From Changchengzhania lutea (lineage in GTDB: Bacteria; Bacteroidota; Bacteroidia; Flavobacteriales; Flavobacteriaceae), in NCBI RefSeq assembly GCF_006974145.1, contig NZ_CP039456.1, positions 2,976,499 through 3,040,498 of the forward strand: a DNA stretch of 64,000 nt, given 5' to 3'. A model generated the notes under the pieces. That model worked only from the letters and a program-made list of their open reading frames with translations, was not told the origin of the DNA and did no database searches. The position numbers were made by a program, and so were the translations under genes. Below, one piece after another: positions 35,655-43,124 of the stretch (position 1 is the first letter of the stretch; every line of letters begins with the position of its first letter).

Positions 35655-36752
35655 TTATCTAAAGATACTAAAATTGAGTTTCAATGAAAATACATTGGAA
35701 TACAAAGCAATGCTTTGATCGCCTATATCTGTAAAGGCGTAATCTATTTGAATCCCGTTATATTTGAAGCCAACGCCAAAACTAGGTTGAAAACTTAACT
35801 GCTCGGAGTTATCAAATTGTCTTTCATTTTGAAAATTACCAACCCCAGCTCTTAAATAGACCATATCAATATAACCAAATTCTAAACCCAAGGCGGGATT
35901 AATACTTGCAAAAGAAGATGAGATGACATCGTTATTTTCTTCAAAGCGGACATTTACATTGGCGGCGGCCAGTAAGGTATAATCATAGTGGAAGGTCATT
36001 AATTTAGACACTCCAATTTGTAATTTAGGTATCGTAATTTCTGTAGTTTCTGGTAATTCTTGGTTTTGACCTTCAACAGCATCTTGAATGGTCTTAAATT
36101 CATCTTCATTAATACTCCAAGAATTGTAGGTGGTTGTAATATCACGTGCCATAACGCCAAACTTCCAATCGTTATCAGTTTCAAATTGAATGCCTACATC
36201 TAAACCAAAACCCCAAGAAGAAGCAAAATTGCCAATAATTCTTCGAATCACTTTAGCATTCACTCCATAATTCAGACCTTGAATTGGCAATTTTCTGGCA
36301 TAGGAAAAGGTGAGACCATAATCGGCGGTTGAAAAAAGACTGATCCGGTCATAGTTTATATTGCCCTGTTCATCAATAAGCTGCGTAGTATTTAGAATAT
36401 CATCCACAGCAAACCTAATAAGAGACAGACCTACCGCACTTCTATCGTCCAATGGCATGGCAAAAGCGGCATAATCATAATTGGCAATATTGGCAAAGTA
36501 ACTGGAATGCATTAAAGCGAGCTGATTATCTTCAAGATTGGTCAGTCCTGCGGGATTCCAATATCCAGAATTAACGTCGGCCGAATGCGAAGTCACCGCG
36601 CTACTCATCCCCAGTGCAGCAGCGTCTACACCAATATTCATAAACTCATTAGAATACTTTCTAACCGTTTGTGAAAATAATGAGACCGATAAAACACAAA
36701 ATAATGTGGTTATGTAAGGTTTCAATCGCAATTTTTTTACAAATATGCACAT
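35655..36752 (-). CDS. porQ: PorV/PorQ family outer-membrane protein
   Basis: A 365-residue beta-barrel-like protein with an N-terminal signal region ending near SLFSQT and the family opening YSNEFMNIGVDAAALGMSSA, then WNPAGLTNL (about 66-74). PorV and PorQ take part in type IX secretion; PorV shuttles cargo to the sortase and PorQ's part is less clear. The RAGVGNFQNERQ and FGVGFKYNGIQIDYAF segments near the end are typical FadL-like strands. Within the PorV/PorQ family the Q assignment is my best judgement. A T9SS cargo protein at 46794 fits its presence. Confidence 0.82.
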   Translation of the reverse strand: MCIFVKKLRLKPYITTLFCVLSVSLFSQTVRKYSNEFMNIGVDAAALGMSSAVTSHSADVNSGYWNPAGLTNLEDNQLALMHSSYFANIANYDYAAFAMPLDDRSAVGLSLIRFAVDDILNTTQLIDEQGNINYDRISLFSTADYGLTFSYARKLPIQGLNYGVNAKVIRRIIGNFASSWGFGLDVGIQFETDNDWKFGVMARDITTTYNSWSINEDEFKTIQDAVEGQNQELPETTEITIPKLQIGVSKLMTFHYDYTLLAAANVNVRFEENNDVISSSFASINPALGLEFGYIDMVYLRAGVGNFQNERQFDNSEQLSFQPSFGVGFKYNGIQIDYAFTDIGDQSIALYSNVFSLKLNFSIFR

Positions 36753-36852
36753 AATTTATAACCTATAAACTTGAAATTATAATAGATATTGTTTGATGAT
36801 TGTTTTAGACGCCATTTGTTTATTATTTTTACAAAAATTTAATTCAATCTAC

Positions 36853-36942
36853 ATGAAACATCTATAACTAAAACTTGATACCCAAGTTAAATGATTAAAT
36901 GGATGTCGCATGTGACCAATAAAAAACAATAAATATAAACAC
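36853..36942 (+). promoter_or_regulatory. Conserved 5' leader of pssA, shared with proC
   Basis: The leader holds a mini-ORF ATG-AAA-CAT-CTA-TAA (Met-Lys-His-Leu, 36853-36867), a small hairpin AACTTG/CAAGTT, then TGATTAA, GCATGTGACC and an A-rich ACAATAAATATAAACAC run into the pssA ATG. The same blocks, in the same order, precede proC (55497-55644). Either the two genes share a regulatory RNA or a small repeat that inserts at ACATGAAA. No known riboswitch consensus was recognised. Confidence 0.5.
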
Positions 36943-37674
36943 ATGAAAAAATATATTCCGAATGCGCTAACACTTCTTAATCTATTCAGTGGTTGTATTG
37001 CCGTCATTTTAGCAGTAAATAACAATTTCGTTTTAGCGGCGTTATTTGTTTTCTTAGGAATCTTTTTTGATTTCTTTGATGGCTTTGCCGCCAGAAAACT
37101 GAATGTTCAAAGCGAATTGGGATTGCAGTTGGACTCCTTGGCAGATATGGTTACCAGTGGTTTGGTGCCGGGGATTGTCATGTTTAAACTACTTCAGTTA
37201 ACAGATCCAAATTGGAGTAGTGGTTCAGAGTCTGCTTACGAATTTTCAAATTTAGGAATTCTGCCGTTATTGGGATTGTGTATAACGCTGGCCTCGGCAT
37301 ACCGTCTGGCTAAGTTTAATTTAGACGAAGAACAAAAAACATATTTTAAAGGTCTCCCCACGCCTGCCAATGCCTTATTGATTATGTCATTGCCGCTTAT
37401 TATGGAATTTCAGAATAACGATATCATCAATGCCATCATTTTAAATAAATGGTTTTTAATAGGAGTCACGCTTTTAAGCTGTTATATACTTAATTCTAAT
37501 ATTAAGTTATTCGCTTTAAAGTTCAAAGATTATAGTTTTAGAGCTAATATGACTCGCTATATCTTTTTAGTTTTGTGCTTAGTATTATTAATCGTATTGC
37601 ATTATGCAGCAATTCCTATAATCATCATATTATATGTAGTGATGTCGGTTTTGGACAGGGTTAATATTAAATAA
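36943..37674 (+). CDS. pssA: CDP-diacylglycerol-serine O-phosphatidyltransferase (CDP-alcohol phosphatidyltransferase)
   Basis: The inner-membrane enzyme should make phosphatidylserine from CDP-diacylglycerol and serine, the first step to phosphatidylethanolamine. The CDP-alcohol signature DxxDGxxAR…G…D…D is seen as DFFDGFAAR, SELG and LDSLADMVT (about 45-75). The N-terminus reads YIPNALTLLNLFSGCIAVI, typical of the PssA type-II subclass. About seven hydrophobic helices fill 243 residues. It has an unusual leader shared with proC. Confidence 0.9.
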   Translation: MKKYIPNALTLLNLFSGCIAVILAVNNNFVLAALFVFLGIFFDFFDGFAARKLNVQSELGLQLDSLADMVTSGLVPGIVMFKLLQLTDPNWSSGSESAYEFSNLGILPLLGLCITLASAYRLAKFNLDEEQKTYFKGLPTPANALLIMSLPLIMEFQNNDIINAIILNKWFLIGVTLLSCYILNSNIKLFALKFKDYSFRANMTRYIFLVLCLVLLIVLHYAAIPIIIILYVVMSVLDRVNIK

Positions 37675-37690
37675 TTAAATAAGATAATAC

Positions 37691-38560
37691 ATGGCATCAG
37701 GGTTTTTTGCGTTATTCGACGACATAGCAGTTTTAATGGATGACGTTGTTGTCCTGAGTAAAATAAGCACAAAAAAAACGGCTGGTATTTTAGGTGATGA
37801 TTTAGCTGTGAATGCAGAAAAAGCAACTGGCTTTGTGGCTTCAAGGGAAATACCTGTTCTATGGGCAATTACAAAGGGTTCTGCAAAAAACAAATTAATT
37901 ATACTGCCCATTGCCTTCTTGTTAAGTGCATTTGCACCATGGGCCATTACTTTAGCTTTAATTTTAGGTGGTATTTATTTAGCATTTGAAGGTGTTGAAA
38001 AAATTTATGAATATGTTGTTCCACATCATCATGAAGTTGAACATTTAAGTACAGAGCCTATATCTAAGGAAAAGGTTTTAAGCTTGGAAAAGAAGAAAAT
38101 TAAATCGGCCATATTTACAGATTTTATTCTTTCGGTAGAAATAGTAATCATCGCTTTAGGTACGGTATTGGATCAGCCCATTTTAACTCAGATATTGGTA
38201 GTGACCGTTGTGTCCATAATTGCTACCATCGGTGTGTATGGTATTGTGGCACTTATAGTAAGAATGGATGATTTAGGATACAGATTGGTGCAGTTGAATG
38301 ATAAGGAGCGCAGTGTTTCTAATGCTATTGGTAATTTTTTGGTGAATGCCTTGCCTTGGGTAATCAGAAGTTTATCTGTAATCGGGACCATCGCCTTGAT
38401 TTTGGTAGCTGGTGGTATTTTTTCTCATAATATAGAATTCCTTCATCACTTTTTAGAAGGGATTCCTAGTTTCCTAAAAGATGCTATTATCGGATTGGCA
38501 GTAGGTTTCGCTGCTCTACTATTGGTGAAACTCTTTAAATCTATTTTTTCAAAGAAATAA
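37691..38560 (+). CDS. DUF808 family membrane protein (YedI-like)
   Basis: The 289 residues start with the family hallmark MASGFFALFDDIAVLMDD, followed by LGDDLAVNAEKATGF and REIPVLWAITKGS. About six hydrophobic helices follow. DUF808/YedI proteins are widespread inner-membrane proteins without established function. The gene follows pssA by 16 nt and is likely co-transcribed. Confidence 0.9.
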   Translation: MASGFFALFDDIAVLMDDVVVLSKISTKKTAGILGDDLAVNAEKATGFVASREIPVLWAITKGSAKNKLIILPIAFLLSAFAPWAITLALILGGIYLAFEGVEKIYEYVVPHHHEVEHLSTEPISKEKVLSLEKKKIKSAIFTDFILSVEIVIIALGTVLDQPILTQILVVTVVSIIATIGVYGIVALIVRMDDLGYRLVQLNDKERSVSNAIGNFLVNALPWVIRSLSVIGTIALILVAGGIFSHNIEFLHHFLEGIPSFLKDAIIGLAVGFAALLLVKLFKSIFSKK

Positions 38561-38615
38561 GTCGCTAATTTATAGTGAATCCAATTTTTTTTGAGCAGTT
38601 AAAGGTCTATAAGTT

Positions 38616-38792
38616 TTACTCGTCTAAATTAGAATCTTTATTTTTAGGGAGGCGTTTAGCTTTTTTTAAACTTTCATTTAATATCCATTCTATTTGACCA
38701 TTGGTACTACGGAATTCATCCGAAGCCCATTTTTCTATAGATTTCATTACATCTTCATTTATACGTAAAGCAAATGCTTTTTTCTTCGCCAT
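38616..38792 (-). CDS. Small Arc-type ribbon-helix-helix protein
   Basis: A 58-residue ORF reading MAKKKAFALRINEDVMKSI, then EKWASDEFRSTNGQIEWILN and a basic tail. The strand (FALRIN) followed by two helices and the S-x-N-G-Q-I-E pattern match the Arc/MetJ-like ribbon-helix-helix fold, often found in dimeric DNA-binding proteins. It follows the SPFH gene by 46 nt on the same strand, so it is probably co-transcribed and could regulate that gene or bind DNA elsewhere. Confidence 0.8.
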   Translation of the reverse strand: MAKKKAFALRINEDVMKSIEKWASDEFRSTNGQIEWILNESLKKAKRLPKNKDSNLDE

Positions 38793-38838
38793 TATTTTAA
38801 AGTAACAAACTGTTTACAGTAAAAAGTAATTTTAACAA

Positions 38839-39702
38839 TTAATGATTTAATGTGCCTGCATTTACTACGGGCGCCGCATCTTTATCGCTACAAAGTATTA
38901 CTAGAAGATTGCTGACCATAGCTGCTTTGCGTTCTTCGTCTAAATCAATAATATCTTTTTTATCCAATTCATCAAGTGCCATTTCAACCATGCTTACGGC
39001 ACCTTCAACAATTTTGTGTCTAGCAGCAACAATAGCAGTAGCCTGTTGGCGTTTTAACATGGCGTTTGCAATTTCCTGTGCGTAAGCTAAATAACCTATT
39101 CTAGCTTCAAGAACTTCAATACCAGCAGTATCCAATCGTTCCTGAATTTCTTTTTCCAGGGCTTCACTTACTTCATTTATACTGGAACGTAAAGTAATAT
39201 CTTCCGTAAGGCCTTCATCGGCAAAATTATCATAAGGATACATGCTAGCAAGTTTTCTAACGGCGGCATCAGTTTGCACACGCACAAAATTTTCGTAATT
39301 GTCAACCTCAAACGCTGCTTTATAGGTGTCTCTTACGCGCCATACTAAAATGGTACTGATCATAATGGGATTGCCCATTTTGTCATTAACCTTTAAACGT
39401 TCACTATCAAAATTACTTGCCCGTAATGAAATTTTCTTCTTGGAATAAAAAGGCAAGATCCAAAACAAGCCATTCTTTTTAACCGTGCCAATGTATTTTC
39501 CAAAGAGTAACAATACTCTAGAATTATTAGGTTGCACCATAATAAACCCGGGTAATATAAAAAATACAACTAGTAATAAAAACAAAGTGTATGTCACGGA
39601 TTCGGTAAAAAAAATAAGCAATATACCAGAGATGATGATACTTAAAATGATGAACAACATAAGGTATCCGTTTAGTGGGACTATTATTTTCTCGTCTTTC
39701 AT
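38839..39702 (-). CDS. SPFH domain / band 7 membrane-associated protein
   Basis: The 287 residues start with two adjacent hydrophobic helices (about 12-50) and then an SPFH domain: RVLLLFGKYIGTVKKNGLFW, SLRASNFDSERLKVNDKMGN, DAAVRKLASMYPYD and LEARIGYLAYAQEIANAML. SPFH proteins oligomerise on membranes and are tied to membrane organisation or protease control. The gene heads a two-gene unit with the small ribbon-helix-helix ORF. A region with repeated TTTTTTGGAA half-sites lies upstream. Confidence 0.88.
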   Translation of the reverse strand: MKDEKIIVPLNGYLMLFIILSIIISGILLIFFTESVTYTLFLLLVVFFILPGFIMVQPNNSRVLLLFGKYIGTVKKNGLFWILPFYSKKKISLRASNFDSERLKVNDKMGNPIMISTILVWRVRDTYKAAFEVDNYENFVRVQTDAAVRKLASMYPYDNFADEGLTEDITLRSSINEVSEALEKEIQERLDTAGIEVLEARIGYLAYAQEIANAMLKRQQATAIVAARHKIVEGAVSMVEMALDELDKKDIIDLDEERKAAMVSNLLVILCSDKDAAPVVNAGTLNH

Positions 39703-39768
39703 AATTAGTAATGTTATTTAAAATGATATCATATTGATATTATAAAGATATGAAATAATTATATAGCG

Positions 39769-39823
39769 TTCCAAAAAAATGTCATTATTTTTTGGAATGA
39801 ATAAAATTTTGTGTTTTTTGGAA
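39769..39823. promoter_or_regulatory. Inverted repeat and third half-site upstream of the SPFH gene
   Basis: TTCCAAAAAA (39769-39778) and TTTTTTGGAA (39788-39797) form a perfect 10-bp inverted repeat with a 9-nt spacer, and TTTTTTGGAA recurs at 39814-39823. The site lies 67-121 nt upstream of the SPFH start. It could be an operator, for instance for the adjacent ribbon-helix-helix protein, or a small hairpin. Confidence 0.4.
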
Positions 39824-39946
39824 TTGTTGTTTTGGGTTATAGTGCAGAAGGAAAGCTAAATGAAACACAGTAGAAGGTAATTACAATACTGAGTTCTATA
39901 ATTAGTCATTTTGTCTTGATGTAGTTATGTTCTCCTGAAAAGTTTG

Positions 39947-39974
39947 AAAACCATGGTAGCATACCATAGGTTTT
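39947..39974 (-). terminator. Possible terminator hairpin after lptB
   Basis: AAAACCATGGTA and TACCATAGGTTTT pair with one bulge around a short loop. On the minus strand the stem is followed by only four U, on the plus strand by six. It lies 64 nt beyond the lptB stop; evidence is modest. Confidence 0.35.
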
Positions 39975-40037
39975 TTAGAGTGATAATGAGTATAAGGCTA
40001 GTATTTTAAGTCTTTTTCAGAAAGAATGAAAAAGTGC

Positions 40038-40778
40038 CTACTCTCGAATCTTCTTTTTCCGAAGTTCAAAGTTTTGACCTAAATACACCTTTCGTACCAT
40101 CTCATCATTGGCCAGTTCTTCAGGTTTCCCAGCTTTTAGAATACTGCCTTCAAACATTAAATAGGTTCTATCTGTAATGGCCAAGGTTTCCTGTACGTTG
40201 TGATCGGTAATTAAAATACCAATATTCTTTTTGGTGAGTTGCGCTACAATACGCTGAATATCCTCTACGGCAACAGGGTCGACACCAGCAAAAGGTTCAT
40301 CTAATAAAATAAAACTTGGATCTGTAGCTAAAGCACGGGCAATTTCTGTACGTCGGCGCTCCCCACCAGATAATAAATCGCCTCTACTTTTTCTAATATG
40401 ACCTAAACCAAATTCTTCAATAAGCGATTCCATTTTGTCCTGTTGCTCTTTCTTGCTAAGCTTGGTCAATTGTAATACGCTTAAAATATTATCTTCAATA
40501 CTTAATTTTCGAAACACCGAAGCTTCTTGAGCCAAATAACCAATACCGTTCTGGGCACGCTTATACATGGGGTACTTTGTAATGTCTTGATTGTCCAAAT
40601 AAATAGAGCCCCCGTTGGGTTTAATTAAACCAACAATCATATAAAATGATGTTGTTTTCCCCGCACCATTAGGTCCCAAAAGTCCCACAATTTCCCCTTG
40701 TTTTACTTCAAGGGAAACATCTTTTACCACTTTTCGTCCGCTATAGGACTTCATCAAATTTTCGGCTCTTAAAATCAT
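40038..40778 (-). CDS. lptB: LPS export ABC transporter ATP-binding protein LptB
   Basis: The 246-residue ATPase of the LptB2FG complex drives extraction of lipopolysaccharide from the inner membrane. Walker A is [16 protein letters not shown] (about 34-49), the signature is [16 protein letters not shown], Walker B is [13 protein letters not shown], and the switch is ITDHN. The family hallmark [14 protein letters not shown] is present. It is last in the minus-strand unit kpsF-tatC-ahpD-like-lptB; together with the KpsF/KdsD isomerase it links this unit to LPS. Confidence 0.95.
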   Translation of the reverse strand: MILRAENLMKSYSGRKVVKDVSLEVKQGEIVGLLGPNGAGKTTSFYMIVGLIKPNGGSIYLDNQDITKYPMYKRAQNGIGYLAQEASVFRKLSIEDNILSVLQLTKLSKKEQQDKMESLIEEFGLGHIRKSRGDLLSGGERRRTEIARALATDPSFILLDEPFAGVDPVAVEDIQRIVAQLTKKNIGILITDHNVQETLAITDRTYLMFEGSILKAGKPEELANDEMVRKVYLGQNFELRKKKIRE

Positions 40779-40800
40779 ATTGCAATAACGTAATATTTAT

Positions 40801-41148
40801 TTAATTATTGGCTTCTAAAGCATCCCAAAACTCATAGGCGCGACGTAAATGAGGAATAACAATAGTACCGCCAACTAGGGTGGCAATACTTAAAGCTTCA
40901 ACAACTTCTTCTTTATTTAAACCCAATTTATAGCTGGTTTCCATATGGTATTTAATACAGTCATCGCAACGTAACACGGCCGATGCCACTAATCCGAGCA
41001 GCTCTTTTGTTTTGACATCTAAGGCACCTTCCGCGAAAGCGTTGGTATCTAAATTAAAGATGCGTTTGATAACTTTATTGTTATCTGCCAAAATTTTATC
41101 ATTCATTTTAGAACGATAGTCGTTAAACTCATTAACAATATCAGACAT
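40801..41148 (-). CDS. Carboxymuconolactone decarboxylase family protein (AhpD-like)
   Basis: A 115-residue protein with the CxxCxxxH redox motif CDDCIKYH (about 79-86) and the following SYKLGLNKEEVVEALSIATL helix. AhpD-like proteins are small alpha-helical disulfide reductases. It overlaps tatC by 8 nt and is followed by lptB after 22 nt. A physiological substrate is not evident. Confidence 0.88.
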   Translation of the reverse strand: MSDIVNEFNDYRSKMNDKILADNNKVIKRIFNLDTNAFAEGALDVKTKELLGLVASAVLRCDDCIKYHMETSYKLGLNKEEVVEALSIATLVGGTIVIPHLRRAYEFWDALEANN

Positions 41149-41965
41149 GTTGTTTTTCTTTTATTTTCTGATTTCTAACTACAACTTTTGAAATATAAAT
41201 ACTCACTTGATATAATATCAAAATGGGGATGGCTACAATAACTTGACTTGCAATATCTGGAGGCGTTATAATTGCCGAAAGAATTAATACAATGACCAAA
41301 GCATATTTTCGATAGGTCTTTAAGAATTCTGGTGTTACTAAGCCTATTTTAGTTAAAAAATAGACGATGATGGGTAATTCAAAAATTAATCCTGATGCTA
41401 AAGCGGAAGACCGAACCAAAGCGATATATGAACTGATATCAATTTGATTATCTACAACTTTTGAAATACTATAATTCGCTAAAAAATTAAGAGATAAAGG
41501 CGTTACAATATAGTATCCAAATAATACACCAATAAAAAACAACAAGGATGAAATTATGATAAAACCACGAGAATGTCTGCGCTCGTTTGAATGCAGCCCT
41601 GGGCTAATAAATTTCCAGAGTTGGTATATAATGTATGGAAATGCTATGATGAAGCCTGCTAAAATAGCAGTCCATATATCTGCCGAAAACTGTCCGGCCA
41701 TCGTACGGTTTTGGATAATCATAGGCATTTCTTCAGCACAAAATGTGGTATTGACACCTATAAAATTTGCTACACTACATAAAAAATGATAGGTTGGGAA
41801 ATTCATTTCCAATGGAGCAAAAATAATAGCATCAAAAATAAACCTGCTAAAAATAAAAGCAAATGTTGCTACAATAACTACAGCCAAACAAATCCGAATT
41901 AAATGCCATCTTAAATCTTCAAGATGATCTAAAAAAGACATCTCATTTATATCTTTTGTCGCCAT
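41141..41965 (-). CDS. tatC: Sec-independent protein translocase TatC
   Basis: TatC is the receptor for twin-arginine signal peptides in the inner membrane. The N-terminus MSFLDHLEDLRWHLIRICLA contains the conserved HLEELR-like motif. A cytoplasmic loop QLWKFISPGLHSNERRHSRG and about six membrane helices follow. It has an insertion with two cysteines in the first periplasmic loop (about 64-80), common in Bacteroidota TatC. Its start overlaps the kpsF stop by 1 nt. Confidence 0.93.
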   Translation of the reverse strand: MATKDINEMSFLDHLEDLRWHLIRICLAVVIVATFAFIFSRFIFDAIIFAPLEMNFPTYHFLCSVANFIGVNTTFCAEEMPMIIQNRTMAGQFSADIWTAILAGFIIAFPYIIYQLWKFISPGLHSNERRHSRGFIIISSLLFFIGVLFGYYIVTPLSLNFLANYSISKVVDNQIDISSYIALVRSSALASGLIFELPIIVYFLTKIGLVTPEFLKTYRKYALVIVLILSAIITPPDIASQVIVAIPILILYQVSIYISKVVVRNQKIKEKQHV

Positions 41966-42930
41966 TATATAATCCCTTCTTTTATTAAATCATGAATATG
42001 AACAACCCCAGCATATTTACCATTTTCTTCAACCAAAAGCTGCGAAATATCGTTGATTTCCATAAGCTCCATAGCATCCACAGCCATAGCCTCATTTTGA
42101 ATGCGCTTTGGGTTGGCACTCATAATATCCTTTGCGGTTAATTTGGAAAAATCATCCACTTTGGTAAGCATTCTACGTAAATCGCCATCCGTAATGATGC
42201 CTACAATGTCTCCGTTTTCAACAACTGCGGTGACTCCGAGCATCTTTTCTGTAATCTCTATAATCACATTTTTAATACTGGTACTACCATTTACTTGAGG
42301 TTTTTCATTAACCGATGAAATATTATGAACACGTAAATATAATTTTTTCCCTAAGGCACCTCCTGGATGGTATTTAGCAAAATCTTTGCTTGAAAAACCA
42401 CGTAACTCTAATAGGCATACCGCTAGGGCATCGCCTAATACTAATTGTGCAGTGGTACTTGTTGTGGGGGCCAGATTATTGGGGCAGGCTTCTTTTTCAA
42501 CATAAGCATTCAAAATATAATCTGCGTGTTGCCCCAAAAATGATTCTGTATTACCAGTAATGGCTATAATTTTATTTTTTGCACTTTTAATAAGCGGTAC
42601 CAAGACTTTTATTTCGGGTGTATTACCACTTTTTGAAATACAGATTACTACATCGTCTTCAAGAATAAGACCTAAGTCACCGTGAATGGCATCTGCAGCA
42701 TGCATAAATATAGCGGGTGTGCCTGTAGAATTTAAAGTAGCAACAATTTTGTTGGCAATTATGGCACTTTTACCAATACCCGTGATAATGACGCGTCCTT
42801 TAGAATGGTATATAAGCTCTACAGCCTCAGCGAAATGGTGATTAACTAAGCTAGATAAATTAAAAATGGCTTTACTTTCCAATTCAATGGTTTGTTTGGC
42901 AACATTAATAATGGAATCTTTACTATTCAA
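41965..42930 (-). CDS. kdsD: D-arabinose 5-phosphate isomerase, KpsF/KdsD/GutQ type
   Basis: It converts ribulose 5-phosphate to arabinose 5-phosphate, the first step to Kdo for LPS. The N-terminal SIS domain has GRVIITGIGKSAIIANKIVA and CISKSGNTPEI. Two CBS domains follow in the last 120 residues (VVENGDIVGIITDGDLRR and LLVEENGKYAGVVHIHDLI). Length (321) is normal. It opens the four-gene minus-strand unit and is divergent from recQ across a 194-nt gap. Confidence 0.92.
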   Translation of the reverse strand: MNSKDSIINVAKQTIELESKAIFNLSSLVNHHFAEAVELIYHSKGRVIITGIGKSAIIANKIVATLNSTGTPAIFMHAADAIHGDLGLILEDDVVICISKSGNTPEIKVLVPLIKSAKNKIIAITGNTESFLGQHADYILNAYVEKEACPNNLAPTTSTTAQLVLGDALAVCLLELRGFSSKDFAKYHPGGALGKKLYLRVHNISSVNEKPQVNGSTSIKNVIIEITEKMLGVTAVVENGDIVGIITDGDLRRMLTKVDDFSKLTAKDIMSANPKRIQNEAMAVDAMELMEINDISQLLVEENGKYAGVVHIHDLIKEGII

Positions 42931-43124
42931 AATTTATCATTTTTTTTAGTTGATGCTTTTAAAGATTTTATTACCTTTAAACTTAATCAAAATTACAATT
43001 CAAAAATTCGTTACAAAACTAACGAAAAAAATATGAGGGTTCTCTAAATACTGCGCTAAATTAATCAGTATCAATTCAAATATTTAGTGCGTATTAAATA
43101 AGTAAATTAATTTTTAAATAATTC

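Larger units (their letters stand above)
39703..40037. other. Intergenic region between SPFH gene and lptB
   Basis: This 335-nt stretch carries no convincing ORF. It holds the inverted and direct TTCCAAAAAA/TTTTTTGGAA sites near the SPFH start, a TATCTTTA sequence on the minus strand (one base off the TAnnTTTG consensus) and a hairpin near 39947-39974 that may end lptB transcription. The rest (about 39830-39940) shows nothing I can name. Confidence 0.6.

Noticed and set aside
35494-35655. 55-codon N-terminal extension of the Lnb-like gene
   Set aside because: It is encoded by the inserted 160-bp element and precedes a clear signal peptide, so it is not part of the native protein.
36853-36942. 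Known riboswitch (SAM-II, TPP, cobalamin) before pssA
   Set aside because: I could not match any of the conserved cores I know to the leader, and the shared gene set (pssA, proC) does not fit one ligand.
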